Source: Actinophytocola oryzae
Lineage (GTDB): Bacteria > Actinomycetota > Actinomycetes > Mycobacteriales > Pseudonocardiaceae
Assembly (NCBI RefSeq): GCF_004364325.1
Contig: NZ_SOCP01000024.1
Coordinates: 1 to 64,000, forward strand
Direction: 5' to 3'
Length of the DNA stretch: 64,000 nt
Below are positions 26,600 to 36,604 of the stretch, one piece after another; position 1 is the stretch's first letter, and every line of letters starts with the position of its first letter. The translations under genes were made by a program, and so were the position numbers. The notes under the pieces were generated by a model. That model searched no databases, was not told the DNA's origin, and worked only from the letters and a program-made list of their open reading frames with translations.

Positions 26600-28126
26600 G
26601 TGGTCACCGAACAGACCGTCAACGACCAGTTCGACCAACCGGAATCCGAACCCCGCGAAGAGTGCGGTGTCTTCGGGGTGTGGGCCAAGGGCGAGGAGGT
26701 CGCCAAGCTCAGCTACTTCGGCCTCTACGCCTTACAGCACCGAGGGCAGGAGGCCGCGGGCATCTCGGTGTCCGACGGCGAGAAGATCGTGGTCTTCAAG
26801 GACCTCGGCCTGGTCTCGCAGGTGTTCGACGAGCAGGTCCTCGTCTCGCTGCAGGGGCACATCGCCGTCGGTCACTGCCGCTACTCCACCACCGGCTCGA
26901 CCACGTGGGAGAACGCGCAGCCGACCTTCAGCACCACCGCCACCGGCAGTGGTCTGTCCCTCGGCCACAACGGCAACCTCGTGAACACGGCCGAGCTGCG
27001 GGACAGGGCACGGGCACTGGGCATCGCCATGAACAACGGCGCCACCAGCGACTCCGACCTGCTGACCGGTCTGCTGGCCGGGTCCGCGGCCGACCAGGGC
27101 ATCGAGCAGGCCGCCATGAAGCTGCTCCCGGACGTCCAGGGCGCGTACTGCCTCGTCTTCGCCGACGAGACGACCCTGTACGCGGCCCGTGACCCGCACG
27201 GGGTCCGCCCGCTCGTGCTCGGCCGCCTCGAGCGTGGCTGGGTGGTCGCGTCCGAGACGGCCGCGCTGGACATCGTGGGCGCGTCGTTCGTGCGCGAGGT
27301 GGAGCCGGGCGAGCTGATCGCCATCGACGAGCACGGCCTGCGCTCGTCCCGGTTCGCCAACCCGGAGCCGAAGGGCTGCGTGTTCGAGTACGTGTACCTG
27401 GCGCGGCCGGACACGCACATCGCGGGCCGGTCCGTGCACGCCACCCGCGTCGACATCGGCAGGAGGCTCGCCGAGGAGGCACCGGTCGAGGCCGACCTGG
27501 TCATCCCGGTGCCCGAGTCGGGCACGCCGGCCGCCATCGGCTACGCCCAGGGCTCCGGCATCCCGTACGGGTCCGGCCTGGTCAAGAACGCCTACGTCGG
27601 CAGGACCTTCATCCAGCCGTCGCAGACGATCAGGCAGCTGGGCATCCGGCTGAAGCTCAACCCGCTGCGCGACGTGATCCGGGGCAAGCGCCTGGTGGTG
27701 GTGGACGACTCGATCGTCCGCGGCAACACCCAGCGTGCGCTGGTCCGCATGCTGCGTGAGGCGGGCGCGGTCGAGGTGCACGTGCGGATCGCGTCCCCGC
27801 CCGTGCGGTGGCCGTGCTTCTACGGCATCGACTTCGCCTCCCGCGCCGAGCTGGTGGCCAACGGCCTCGACCTGGACGGCATCCGCCGCTCGATCGGCTC
27901 GGACTCGCTGGCCTACGTGTCGCTGGACGGCCTGGTGGCGGCCAGCGAGCAGCCGAGGAGCCGGCTGTGCACGGCCTGCTTCGACGGTGACTACCCGATC
28001 CCGCTTCCCGAGGAGACGCGGATCGGCAAGTACCTGCTGGAGGGGTTGGAGCGGGGGGTAGCGGGCTCCGCCGCTCCTGTCGTGCCGGCGGGGTACGGTG
28101 CTTCGGACGCTCTCCAGCGCCCATGA
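26600..28126 (+). CDS. purF: Amidophosphoribosyltransferase
   Basis: PurF makes phosphoribosylamine from PRPP and glutamine, the first committed step of purine synthesis. The 508-residue precursor has a 21-residue propeptide removed before the nucleophile C22 (EECGVFG). The PRPP-binding motif VVVDDSIVRGNT is present. Cysteines in KGCVFEY, RWPCFYGIDF and LCTACFDGD match the four ligands of the Bacillus-type 4Fe-4S cluster, so this is an oxygen-sensitive, cluster-containing form. It starts at GTG 26600. purM follows after 24 bases on the same strand. Confidence 0.97.
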   Translation: MVTEQTVNDQFDQPESEPREECGVFGVWAKGEEVAKLSYFGLYALQHRGQEAAGISVSDGEKIVVFKDLGLVSQVFDEQVLVSLQGHIAVGHCRYSTTGSTTWENAQPTFSTTATGSGLSLGHNGNLVNTAELRDRARALGIAMNNGATSDSDLLTGLLAGSAADQGIEQAAMKLLPDVQGAYCLVFADETTLYAARDPHGVRPLVLGRLERGWVVASETAALDIVGASFVREVEPGELIAIDEHGLRSSRFANPEPKGCVFEYVYLARPDTHIAGRSVHATRVDIGRRLAEEAPVEADLVIPVPESGTPAAIGYAQGSGIPYGSGLVKNAYVGRTFIQPSQTIRQLGIRLKLNPLRDVIRGKRLVVVDDSIVRGNTQRALVRMLREAGAVEVHVRIASPPVRWPCFYGIDFASRAELVANGLDLDGIRRSIGSDSLAYVSLDGLVAASEQPRSRLCTACFDGDYPIPLPEETRIGKYLLEGLERGVAGSAAPVVPAGYGASDALQRP

Positions 28127-28150
28127 CACCCCACCGCAAGTACCGGAGCC

Positions 28151-29236
28151 ATGACCGAATCCAGCGCTAGTCCTGATACCCCGCACGCCACCTACGCGGC
28201 GGCGGGGGTGAACATCGAGGCGGGTGAGGAGGCGGTCGAGCGGCTCAGGCCGTTCGCCGAGAAGGCGACGCGGCCGGAGGTGCTCGGCGGCATCGGCGGG
28301 TTCGCCGGGCTGTTCAAGCTGCGGCTCGACCGCTGGCGGGAGCCGGTCCTCGCGTCGTCGACCGACGGCGTCGGCACCAAGATCGCGGTCGCCCAGGCGC
28401 TCGACGTGCACGACACGGTCGGCATCGACCTCGTCGCCATGGTCGTCGACGACCTCGTCGTGTGCGGGGCCGAGCCGCTGTTCCTGCAGGACTACATCGC
28501 GGTCGGCACAGTCGTGCCGGAGCGGATCGCCGCGCTGGTCAAGGGCATCGCCGAGGGCTGTGTCCAGGCGGGCTGCGCGCTGCTCGGCGGCGAGACGGCC
28601 GAGCACCCCGGGCTCATGACCGACGGCGCCTACGACCTGTCCGCCACCGGCGTCGGCGTGGTCGAGGCCGACTCCGTGCTCGGGCCGGAGCGGGTGCGGC
28701 CGGGTGACGTGATCATCGGCATGGCCTCGTCCGGCCTGCACTCCAACGGGTACTCGCTGGCCAGGCACGTCCTGCTGGACATCGGCAGGATGGCGCTCGC
28801 CGGGCACGTCGAGGAGTTCGGCCGCACGCTCGGCGAGGAACTGCTCGAGCCGACCCGCATCTACGCCAGGGACTGCCTCGCGGCCGCCGCCGAGGCCGAG
28901 ATCAGGACCTTCGCGCACATCACCGGCGGCGGCATGGCCGCGAACGTCGCGCGGGTGATCCCGCGTGGACTCCGTGCGGTGCTCGACCGGGGAACGTGGA
29001 CTCCTGCGCCGGTTTTTTCCCTCATCGCGCAACGCGGACGCGTCGAGCGCGTCGAGATGGACAAGACGTTCAACATGGGCGTCGGCATGGTGGCCGTCGT
29101 GGCACCGGAGGACGCCGACCGCGCGCTGGCCGTCCTGACCGCGAGGCACGTGCCGGCCTGGGTGCTCGGCGAGGTGAACCCCGCGGGTGAGGACGGGGTA
29201 CGAGCCGAGATGGTGGGCAACCACCCTCGGTTCTGA
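28151..29236 (+). CDS. purM: Phosphoribosylformylglycinamidine cyclo-ligase
   Basis: PurM is the AIR synthetase that closes the imidazole ring using ATP. The 361-residue protein shows family motifs STDGVGTKIAVAQ, DLVVCGAEPLFLQDYI, GGETAEHPG and the later HITGGGMAANVARV. It is cotranscribed with purF. Confidence 0.97.
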   Translation: MTESSASPDTPHATYAAAGVNIEAGEEAVERLRPFAEKATRPEVLGGIGGFAGLFKLRLDRWREPVLASSTDGVGTKIAVAQALDVHDTVGIDLVAMVVDDLVVCGAEPLFLQDYIAVGTVVPERIAALVKGIAEGCVQAGCALLGGETAEHPGLMTDGAYDLSATGVGVVEADSVLGPERVRPGDVIIGMASSGLHSNGYSLARHVLLDIGRMALAGHVEEFGRTLGEELLEPTRIYARDCLAAAAEAEIRTFAHITGGGMAANVARVIPRGLRAVLDRGTWTPAPVFSLIAQRGRVERVEMDKTFNMGVGMVAVVAPEDADRALAVLTARHVPAWVLGEVNPAGEDGVRAEMVGNHPRF

Positions 29237-29293
29237 GGCAACCCGGCCGTTTGCTCCTCCGTATGACGGGAAGACCGAGAGGAACGAGGCGGC

Positions 29294-29809
29294 GTGCAGG
29301 ACCGCGACGCGGAGTTCGGGGAGTACCTCGACAGCCGGGCGTCGGTGATGCGCCGGACCGCGTACCTGCTGTGCGGAGGTGACTGGCATCGGGCGGAGGA
29401 TCTCGTGCAGACCACACTGACGAAGATCTACGTCGCCTGGCCACGCATCCGCCGGGACGGCAGCGTCGACGCCTACTCCCGCAAGATCATGGTGCGCACG
29501 GCCATCGACGAGTCACGCAAGGCCTACCGCAGGCGCGAGTCGGTGGTCGACGACCTGCCCGAGCCGTCCTCGATCCCGCCGGTCGGCGTCGAGGACGCAG
29601 TCGACGTGCGGCGTGCGCTCGCGCAGCTGCCTGCCGGTCAGCGCGCGGTCGTCGTGCTGCGGTACTGGGAGGACCTGTCGGTCACCGAGACCGCCGCCGC
29701 GCTCGGCAAGAGCGAGGGCACGATCAAGAGCCAGTCCGCGAAGGGCCTGGCCACGCTGCGCAGGCTGCTGGGCGCCGAGGACCTCGCCGAGGCGGGTGAC
29801 GGCGGATGA
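29294..29809 (+). CDS. SigE-family RNA polymerase sigma factor
   Basis: The 171-residue ECF-type sigma factor has region 2 at residues about 15-80 (YLLCGGDWHRAEDLVQTTLTKIY and the WPRIRRDGSVDAYSRK stretch) and a region 4 helix-turn-helix near the C-terminus (DLSVTETAAALGKSEGTIKS). It fits the actinobacterial SigE family, whose genes are followed by a small membrane protein. It starts at GTG 29294 and overlaps the next gene by ATGA, showing coupling. The regulon cannot be read from the window. Confidence 0.92.
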   Translation: MQDRDAEFGEYLDSRASVMRRTAYLLCGGDWHRAEDLVQTTLTKIYVAWPRIRRDGSVDAYSRKIMVRTAIDESRKAYRRRESVVDDLPEPSSIPPVGVEDAVDVRRALAQLPAGQRAVVVLRYWEDLSVTETAAALGKSEGTIKSQSAKGLATLRRLLGAEDLAEAGDGG

Positions 29810-30610
29810 GCGAGGACATCAAGGATCTCCTCGGCCGCGCCTTCGGCCAGGAGCCGCCGTTGGGCATCGACCGCGACGAGGTCCTCGAGCAGGGGCGCAA
29901 GCGTTTGCGTCGGCGGCGCCTCTTCGAGGCGGGCGGCGTGGTGGCCGCCGTCGTGGTTGCTGCCGTCGGCGCCGCGACGCTGACCAACCTGAGCGGCTCC
30001 GAGCCGGACCGGATGCCGCCTGCCGCGAGCAGCACGCAGTCCGCGCCACCGGGACCGCAGCTGCCGATGTCACCCTCGGAGACCCCGGAGGTCCCGAGGA
30101 CCGCGGTGACGACGACCGAGGGACCGCCGCCCTCGGCCCCTGTCGAAGGCATGGTCGACAAGCTGACCCAGCAGCTCTACGCGTCGGGCATCGTGCCCGA
30201 GGAGTCGCTCAGGGCGTCGTCCGACAAGTCCGAAGCCCCCCGCTTCCGGGCAGTGGGCGAGACGTACGTCTTCGAGACGGACCTCGTCCTGCCGACGAGG
30301 CAGGGCTACCTGCGAGTCGTCGTGGAGCGCGCCGGTGCCTCGACCCTCACCTGTGGCGACGCGCCCCGCCCGTTCCTCAACTGCACGGTCTGGCACCTCG
30401 CGCCCAACGACGTCGTCGTGTCCCATGTGAGGGCCGCGGACGGTGAGAGGCGCACCAACGCGATGACCATCTCGCCGCACGGCTTCCGGCTGTCGGCCAC
30501 GGCGACCAACATCACCGCCGTGGACCGTGCGGGCGGGGTGAGCCCGACCGACGACCCACCGGTCCTGAGCGACGACGAGATCTGCATGCTGCTCACCAAG
30601 GTCGGCGGCA

Positions 30611-30618
<8 letters not shown>
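29806..30618 (+). CDS. Sigma-factor-coupled anti-sigma-like membrane protein
   Basis: The 270-residue protein starts inside the sigma gene stop (ATGA). A short cytoplasmic segment ends in RKRLRRRR, followed by one membrane helix (about 42-60), a Pro/Ser/Thr linker, and an extracytoplasmic domain with two cysteines (C183 and C193). This repeats the layout of the protein at 71-889. A role as membrane anti-sigma factor or sensor is inferred from coupling to the sigma gene. No classical zinc anti-sigma HxxxCxxC motif is visible. Confidence 0.68.
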
Positions 30619-31036
<418 letters not shown>

Positions 31037-31046
31037 CGTCCCGACG

Positions 31047-31715
31047 CTAGGAGACCCAGTAGTAGCGGCGTTCCGGACGCCCGGTGCCGTAGCGCAGCCG
31101 CACCCCTGCCTGGCCCGTCGCCACGAAGTGCTCGAGGTAGCGGCGCGCGCTCACCCGTGAGATGTCGGTGCACGCCGCGCACCCGGCGGCCGAGATGTCC
31201 TCGGTGGACGTCCTGAGCACGCGCTCCACGACCGAGGCCGTCTCGCCACTGAGCCCCTTCGGCAGCTGGGTCGCGCCGCCGGGCCTGCCACCGAACACCT
31301 GGTCCACATCGGACTGACCGGCCTCCGACAGCGCGGCGAGCCGCTCGTGCAGCACGGCGAAGTGCTTGAGCTGGTCGTACAGCGCGGCGTAGGTGAACGG
31401 CTTGATCAGGTAGTGCAGCACCCCGCCGCGCATGGCCGCCCGGACGGTCTCCACGTCCGTCGCCGCGCTGATCACGATCACGTCCGTCTCGGCGCCGCTC
31501 GACGCGCGGAGCGCACGCAGCACGGACACGCCGTCCATGTCCGGCAGGTAGATGTCGAGCAGCACGAGGTCGGGCCGCAGGTGCTCGACCGCCTGCAACG
31601 CGTCGGCGCCGGTGTGCGCGATGCCGGCCACCTCGTAGCCCGGCGTCTTCGCGACGTAGCCACTGTGGACCTTCGCGACCATGAAGTCGTCGTCGACGAT
31701 CAGTACCCGGATCAT
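31047..31715 (-). CDS. CitB/DcuR-type response regulator
   Basis: The 222-residue response regulator has an N-terminal receiver domain with acidic pocket VDDD, phospho-acceptor aspartate in LVLLDIYLPD and lysine in YLIKPF, and a C-terminal DNA-binding region typical of CitB/DcuR regulators (SRVSARRYLEHFV). It starts at ATG 31715, overlapping the sensor kinase stop by ATGA, so the two are one operon. The tripartite tricarboxylate transporter genes lie divergent from it and are the likely target. Confidence 0.93.
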   Translation of the reverse strand: MIRVLIVDDDFMVAKVHSGYVAKTPGYEVAGIAHTGADALQAVEHLRPDLVLLDIYLPDMDGVSVLRALRASSGAETDVIVISAATDVETVRAAMRGGVLHYLIKPFTYAALYDQLKHFAVLHERLAALSEAGQSDVDQVFGGRPGGATQLPKGLSGETASVVERVLRTSTEDISAAGCAACTDISRVSARRYLEHFVATGQAGVRLRYGTGRPERRYYWVS

Positions 31716-33259
31716 GTCGGAACCCCAAGCCGTGCCGTGAAGACAGCGCCGTGCACCTCGACCGAGCCGCCGTGGCGGCGGCACGCCTGACGGGTCAGCG
31801 CGAGGCCGAGCCCACGCTGACCGCCCTCCTCCGCGGCCTTCGTGGTGAAGCCGTGGCGGAAGACCTCCTCCACGATGTCCGGCGCGACACCGGGTCCCGA
31901 GTCCGTGACCACCACCCGCACCTCGTCGCCCGTGCGCTGGATGTCCACCTCGATCCAGCCGGCGCCGGGAAGCGCGTCGACCGCGTTGTCCACCAGGTTG
32001 CCGATCACCGTCACGAGATCCGCCGACAGCGACTCGTCGACCTCCGCGAGCCTGCTCGACGGGGTGAGCCGCAGCCCGACGTTGTGCTCGGCCGCCACAC
32101 TCGCCTTCGCGATCAGCAGTGCCGCGACCGCGGCGTCGCCGATGCGTTCGCTCACCTCGGCGTGCCACGCCTCGCGGGTGTGGCTCACCCAGTCCACGTA
32201 CCGCCGCACCTCGTCGTACTCGCCCAGCTCGATCAGGCCCGCGATCGTGTGCAGCCGGTTGGTGAACTCGTGTGCCTGCGCCCGCAACGCGTCGGTGGTG
32301 CCTCGGTTGGTGTCCAGCTCCTGTTGGAGCGTCACGAAGTCCGTGCGGTCCCGCAGCGTGACGACCGAGCCGACCGCGGCGTCGCCCGCCGTGATCGGCA
32401 TCCGGTTCATGATCAGCACGCGTCCCCTGCGGAGCGCGATCTCGTCGGCGCCGTCCCCCGCGCGGCCGGTCAGCACGTCAACGAGCCGGTCGTTCAGGTC
32501 CAGCTCGTCGACGTGGCGGCCGACCACGTCCTCCGGAAGCGACAGGAGTCTCCTGGCCTGGTCGTTGACGAGGGTGATCCGCTTCGCGGCGTCGATGCCG
32601 ACGACGCCCTCGCGGATGCCGTGCAGCATGGCCTCGCGGTGCTCGACCAGCCCGGCGATCTCGCGGGGCTCGAGGCCGAACGTCTGGCGTTTCACGCGTC
32701 CGGCCAGCAGCAGCGAGCCGACCACGCCGACCACCGTCGCGATGCCGAGGATGAACAGTGCCTCGGCCGGCGAGTTCACGATGCCCTCGAGGAACGTCGG
32801 GGTGTCGACGCCCGCCGCGACGATGCCGATCACGCTGCCCCGGTCGCTGATCACCGGAACGTGCGCCACGAGGGAGTCCCCGACCACGCCGACCCACGAG
32901 CGGCCGTCGCGGATCATGGAGTCGCCGATCGGCAGCCTCGTGTTGACCGCGCCGGGGTCCGGCGAGGTCAGGATGGTGAGGTCGGGCCGGGTGATCACCA
33001 CGAAGTCGGCGCCGGACAGGTTCCGCGCGCTCGTCGCGAACGTCGGCAGCTGGTGGTAGCGCGCCGTGTTCGCGAGCGCCGCCCGGACGGACGCCGTCGC
33101 GGCGACGTCCTCGGCGACCGACAGCATCCTGCGGCCCTCGTTGTTCTTGAAGCTGTTGTTCGACTGGATGGCCGAGAACACGGTCACGGCGGCGAGGAGC
33201 ACGACGACCATCAGCAGCTGCCAGCCGAGCAGCTGCCTGGACAGTGGCGCGTTGTTCAT
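31712..33259 (-). CDS. CitA/DcuS-type sensor histidine kinase
   Basis: The 515-residue kinase has a first membrane helix (about 15-35), an extracytoplasmic sensor domain of the CitA/DcuS type (about 40-170), a second helix (about 180-200), a cytoplasmic PAS domain (about 215-310), the phosphorylated histidine in AHEFTNRLHTIAG, and an ATPase domain with N-box IGNLVDNAVDA and G-box DSGPGV and GLGLAL. CitA/DcuS kinases sense C4-dicarboxylates or citrate outside the cell, which fits the neighbouring tricarboxylate transporter. ATG 33259 is preceded by GAGGGAAGCGG. Confidence 0.92.
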   Translation of the reverse strand: MNNAPLSRQLLGWQLLMVVVLLAAVTVFSAIQSNNSFKNNEGRRMLSVAEDVAATASVRAALANTARYHQLPTFATSARNLSGADFVVITRPDLTILTSPDPGAVNTRLPIGDSMIRDGRSWVGVVGDSLVAHVPVISDRGSVIGIVAAGVDTPTFLEGIVNSPAEALFILGIATVVGVVGSLLLAGRVKRQTFGLEPREIAGLVEHREAMLHGIREGVVGIDAAKRITLVNDQARRLLSLPEDVVGRHVDELDLNDRLVDVLTGRAGDGADEIALRRGRVLIMNRMPITAGDAAVGSVVTLRDRTDFVTLQQELDTNRGTTDALRAQAHEFTNRLHTIAGLIELGEYDEVRRYVDWVSHTREAWHAEVSERIGDAAVAALLIAKASVAAEHNVGLRLTPSSRLAEVDESLSADLVTVIGNLVDNAVDALPGAGWIEVDIQRTGDEVRVVVTDSGPGVAPDIVEEVFRHGFTTKAAEEGGQRGLGLALTRQACRRHGGSVEVHGAVFTARLGVPT

Positions 33260-33503
33260 CCGCTTCCCTCGCTTGACCACAACGACCAGAACGAACCCTG
33301 TGCGACAAAGAACGACAGAACGGTAACCCCGGGGGACCATGAGCAGGCAAACCCGGGCGGTCTCAACGGAGAGGCTCGACGAGCATGAGCGGAGCTCGCG
33401 GAGCGAATCATGGATATTCAGGCCAGCACCGCGCCCGCGTAGGGCGCTGGTGCAGCGGAGCCTGCGGAGCGTTCCGGCGCAGCGGAGCGGGCGAGGGGCT
33501 GGC
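33260..33503. promoter_or_regulatory. Divergent promoter region with repeated CGGAGC words
   Basis: This 244-base gap separates the sensor kinase from the transporter genes. CGGAGC occurs five times between 33390 and 33488 (33390, 33399, 33456, 33465 and 33483), and GGAGCCTGCGGAGCG at 33457-33471 recurs exactly on the minus strand at 52117-52131. The repeats may be response-regulator binding sites or a small dispersed repeat. No gene is supported here. Confidence 0.35.
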
Positions 33504-34487
33504 ATGAGCATGAAACCCTGGATAGCCGCGATCGGGGCGTTGGCCCTGGTCCTGGTGGTCCCGCCACTGGTGTCCGCCGGTGGGAGTGACGACCCCGGCG
33601 CACAGGTCCGCGGGCTGCGGATCCTCGTGCCCAACACACCGGGCGGCGGCTACGACATCACCGCGCGAACGGCCGCGAAGGCCATGGAGGACGCGGAGCT
33701 GACCCGCAGCGTCGAGGTGTTCAACCTGCCGGGCGCGGGTGGCACCGTCGGCCTCGGCAGGCTGGTCAACGAGGCGGGCAACGACAAGCTGGTCATGTCG
33801 ATGGGCCTGGGCGTCGTCGGCAGCGTCCACACGAACAACTCGCCGTCGTCGCTGGCCGACACCACGCCGATCGCGCGGCTCATCCAGGAGCCGGACATCG
33901 TCGTGGTGGCAGAGGACTCGCCCTACCGGGACATCGAGCAGCTGATCAGCGCGTGGAAGGCCGACCCGGGCGGCGTCGCGGTCGGCGGCGGGTCGTCGCC
34001 AGGCGGCCCGGACCACCTCGCGCCGATGCTGTTCGCCAAGGCCATCGGCCTCGCGCCGAAGGACGTCAACTACGTGGCCTACGACGGCGGCGGCGAGCTG
34101 CTCGCGTCCGTGCTCGGCGGCAAGATCGCGTTCGGGGTCTCCGGCATCAGCGAGTACCGCGACCAGATCGAGTCCGGTGATCTGCGGGTACTGGCGGTGA
34201 CCAGCACGAAGCGGATCGACGGCGTGGACGCGCCGACGCTGCAGGAGTCCGACGTGGACGTCGACTTCACGAACTGGCGAGGGATCGTCGCGCCACCGGG
34301 CATCTCCCAGAACGACACCGACAAGCTCGTGAAGCTGTTCACCGACCTGCAGGACACCTCCGAGTGGCAGGACGCGCTCGAGACGAACGGCTGGACGCCC
34401 GCGTTCATGTCCGGCAAGGAGTTCGGCGACTTCCTCGCCGACGAGAACGACCGGGTCGCTTCGGTCCTCGCGGATTTGGGGCTGTAG
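33504..34487 (+). CDS. tctC: Tripartite tricarboxylate transporter substrate-binding protein
   Basis: The 327-residue protein has an N-terminal signal/anchor helix (about 5-25, ending SAGG) and the Bug/TctC periplasmic-binding fold, with ILVPNTPGGGYDITAR at the start of the mature domain and GSSPGGPDH later. TctC proteins bind citrate or related carboxylates and deliver them to the TctAB membrane complex. ATG 33504 follows GCGAGGGGC; a second ATG two codons later is possible. The genes for TctB and TctA follow directly. Confidence 0.9.
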   Translation: MSMKPWIAAIGALALVLVVPPLVSAGGSDDPGAQVRGLRILVPNTPGGGYDITARTAAKAMEDAELTRSVEVFNLPGAGGTVGLGRLVNEAGNDKLVMSMGLGVVGSVHTNNSPSSLADTTPIARLIQEPDIVVVAEDSPYRDIEQLISAWKADPGGVAVGGGSSPGGPDHLAPMLFAKAIGLAPKDVNYVAYDGGGELLASVLGGKIAFGVSGISEYRDQIESGDLRVLAVTSTKRIDGVDAPTLQESDVDVDFTNWRGIVAPPGISQNDTDKLVKLFTDLQDTSEWQDALETNGWTPAFMSGKEFGDFLADENDRVASVLADLGL

Positions 34488-35006
34488 ATGACGACCGTCG
34501 AGAAGACAGAGGAGAAGCCGTCCTGGAAGGACCGCTCCGAGCTGGGTGTCTGCGCGTTGCTCGCGCTGCTCGGCGTGCTGGTGCTGTCCGACGCGATCCG
34601 CATCCCCACCGACTTCGCGCAGCGTGGCCCCGTCGGGCCGAAGGCCGTGCCGGTCGTGGTCGGGGTGCTGCTGCTGGTGACGGCCGCGCTGCTGGTCCGC
34701 GACGTGCTGCGTGGCGGTCGGGGCGAGGCCGAGGCGGGCGAGGACGTCGACCTGACCGCGCCGAGCGACTGGCGCACGGTGTTGTTGCTGTCGGCCGCCT
34801 TCCTCGCCAACGCGGCGCTGATCGGCGTCGTCGGGTTCCCGATCTCCGGCGCCGTCCTGTTCTGGGGTGCGGCGTACGCCCTCGGCAGCAGGAACTTCGT
34901 CCGTGACCCGCTGATCGCGGCGGCCATGTCGATCGTGACCTTCGTGCTGTTCGACAGCCTGCTCGGGGTGCCGCTGCCCGGCGGTCCGCTGATGGAGGTG
35001 TTCTGA
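34488..35006 (+). CDS. tctB: Tripartite tricarboxylate transporter TctB subunit
   Basis: The 172-residue membrane protein has four predicted helices and the family pattern of a small TctB subunit (ALLALLGVLVLSDAIRIP, GPVGPKAVPVVVG, SFPISGAVLFW-like region). It starts 1 base after the tctC stop and ends 1 base before tctA. TctB partners TctA in the sodium-coupled transporter. Confidence 0.9.
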   Translation: MTTVEKTEEKPSWKDRSELGVCALLALLGVLVLSDAIRIPTDFAQRGPVGPKAVPVVVGVLLLVTAALLVRDVLRGGRGEAEAGEDVDLTAPSDWRTVLLLSAAFLANAALIGVVGFPISGAVLFWGAAYALGSRNFVRDPLIAAAMSIVTFVLFDSLLGVPLPGGPLMEVF

Positions 35007-35007
35007 C

Positions 35008-36525
35008 GTGGACTCGCTGACCAACCTCATCGACGGTTTCGGTACCGCGCTGACGTTCCAGCACCTGCTGCTCGCGGCCGTCGGCGTGCTGCTCGGCACG
35101 TTCATCGGCGTGCTGCCCGGCATCGGCCCCGCCATGGCGGTGGCGCTGCTGCTGCCTGTGACCTACGGCCTCGACCCGACCGCCGCGTTCATCATGTTCG
35201 CGGGCATCTACTACGGCGGCATGTTCGGCGGCTCGACCACGTCGATCCTGCTGAACACGCCGGGTGAGACCGCGTCGGTGATGACCGCCATCGAGGGCAA
35301 CCAGATGGCGAAACAGGGCCGCGGTGCACAGGCGCTCGCGTCGGCTGCCATCGGTCACTTCATCGGCGCGATGATCGGCACCATCGGCCTGGTCCTGCTG
35401 GCCCCGCTCATCGCGAGCCTGGCGGTGGACATCGGCGCCCCGGACTACTTCGCGATCATGGTCCTCGCCTTCATCGCGGTGACGTCCGTGCTCGGCAAGT
35501 CCCGTGTCCGGGGCTTCGCGTCCCTGCTGATCGGTCTGACCATCGGGTTGGTGGGCCTGGACAAGCTGACCGGCCAGTCCCGCCTGACGTTCGGCTCACT
35601 GGAGCTGGCGGACGGCATCGACGTCGTGATCGTGGCGGTGGGCCTGTTCGCGGTGGGTGAGTCGCTGTGGATCGCGTCGCGCCTGCGCCACGACCAGGGG
35701 ACCCCGATCCCGGTGGGCCGTCCGTGGCTGTCGCGCGCGGACCTGCGGCGCACGTGGAAACCGTGGCTGCGCGGCCCGCTGATCGGCTTCCCGTTCGGCG
35801 CGATTCCCGCTGGTGGTGCGGAGATCCCGACGTTCCTGTCGTACGTGGCCGAGAAGAACCTGTCGAAGCACAAGGACGAGTGGGGCAAGGGTGCGATCGA
35901 GGGCGTGGCGGGCCCGGAGTCCACCGCGTCGGCGTCCGCGTCCGGCACCCTGGTGACGATGCTGTCCCTCGGCCTGCCGACCACGGCGACGGCCGCGGTG
36001 ATGCTGGCGGCGTTCCAGCAGTACGGCATCCAGCCCGGCCCGCTGCTGTTCGAGCGCGAGCCCGCACTGGTGTGGGGCCTGATCGCGAGCCTGTTCGTCG
36101 GGACGGTGTTGTTGCTGGTGTTGAACCTGCCGCTGGCGCCGGTGTGGGCGAAGCTGCTGAAGGTGCCGAGGCCGTACCTGTACGCGGGAATCCTGTTCTT
36201 CGCGTCGGTGGGTGCCTACGCGGTCAGTGGCCAGGTGACGGACCTGATCATCCTGTACGTGATCGGCGTGCTCGGTTTCGCGATGCGCAGGTACGGTCTG
36301 CCGGTCCTCCCGGCGATCATCGGCGTGATCCTCGGCCCGGCGGCGGAGCTGCAGATGCGCCGGGCACTGCAGATCTCCGACGGTTCCCTGACGGGCCTGG
36401 TGAACACGGTCTTCTCGGTGACGGTGTACGTGATCGTGCTGGTGATCCTGGCGTGGCCGCTGATCCGCCGCCTGACCCGCAAGCCGACGCCGAGCGAGCC
36501 GTCCGAAAAGGAGCCAGTGGGCTGA
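35008..36525 (+). CDS. tctA: Tripartite tricarboxylate transporter TctA subunit
   Basis: The 505-residue integral membrane subunit has about 12 helices and the family motifs GVLPGIGPAMAVALLLPVTY and GGMFGGSTTSILLNTPGE. TctA is the translocation subunit. It starts at GTG 35008 behind tctB. The CitA/CitB-type system upstream and divergent is the likely regulator, as in other tctCBA loci. Confidence 0.94.
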   Translation: MDSLTNLIDGFGTALTFQHLLLAAVGVLLGTFIGVLPGIGPAMAVALLLPVTYGLDPTAAFIMFAGIYYGGMFGGSTTSILLNTPGETASVMTAIEGNQMAKQGRGAQALASAAIGHFIGAMIGTIGLVLLAPLIASLAVDIGAPDYFAIMVLAFIAVTSVLGKSRVRGFASLLIGLTIGLVGLDKLTGQSRLTFGSLELADGIDVVIVAVGLFAVGESLWIASRLRHDQGTPIPVGRPWLSRADLRRTWKPWLRGPLIGFPFGAIPAGGAEIPTFLSYVAEKNLSKHKDEWGKGAIEGVAGPESTASASASGTLVTMLSLGLPTTATAAVMLAAFQQYGIQPGPLLFEREPALVWGLIASLFVGTVLLLVLNLPLAPVWAKLLKVPRPYLYAGILFFASVGAYAVSGQVTDLIILYVIGVLGFAMRRYGLPVLPAIIGVILGPAAELQMRRALQISDGSLTGLVNTVFSVTVYVIVLVILAWPLIRRLTRKPTPSEPSEKEPVG

Positions 36526-36604
36526 TGGGTGCCCGCGTCGGCCTCCGGCCCCCGGAATCAAGCCTACGGCAATTCACCGACAACGAGGACGCGACAACGC
36601 TCGG

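Noticed and set aside
26732..29389. An 885-codon minus-strand open frame opposite purF and purM
   Set aside because: purF and purM are unmistakable on the plus strand; the antisense frame shows no conserved domain.
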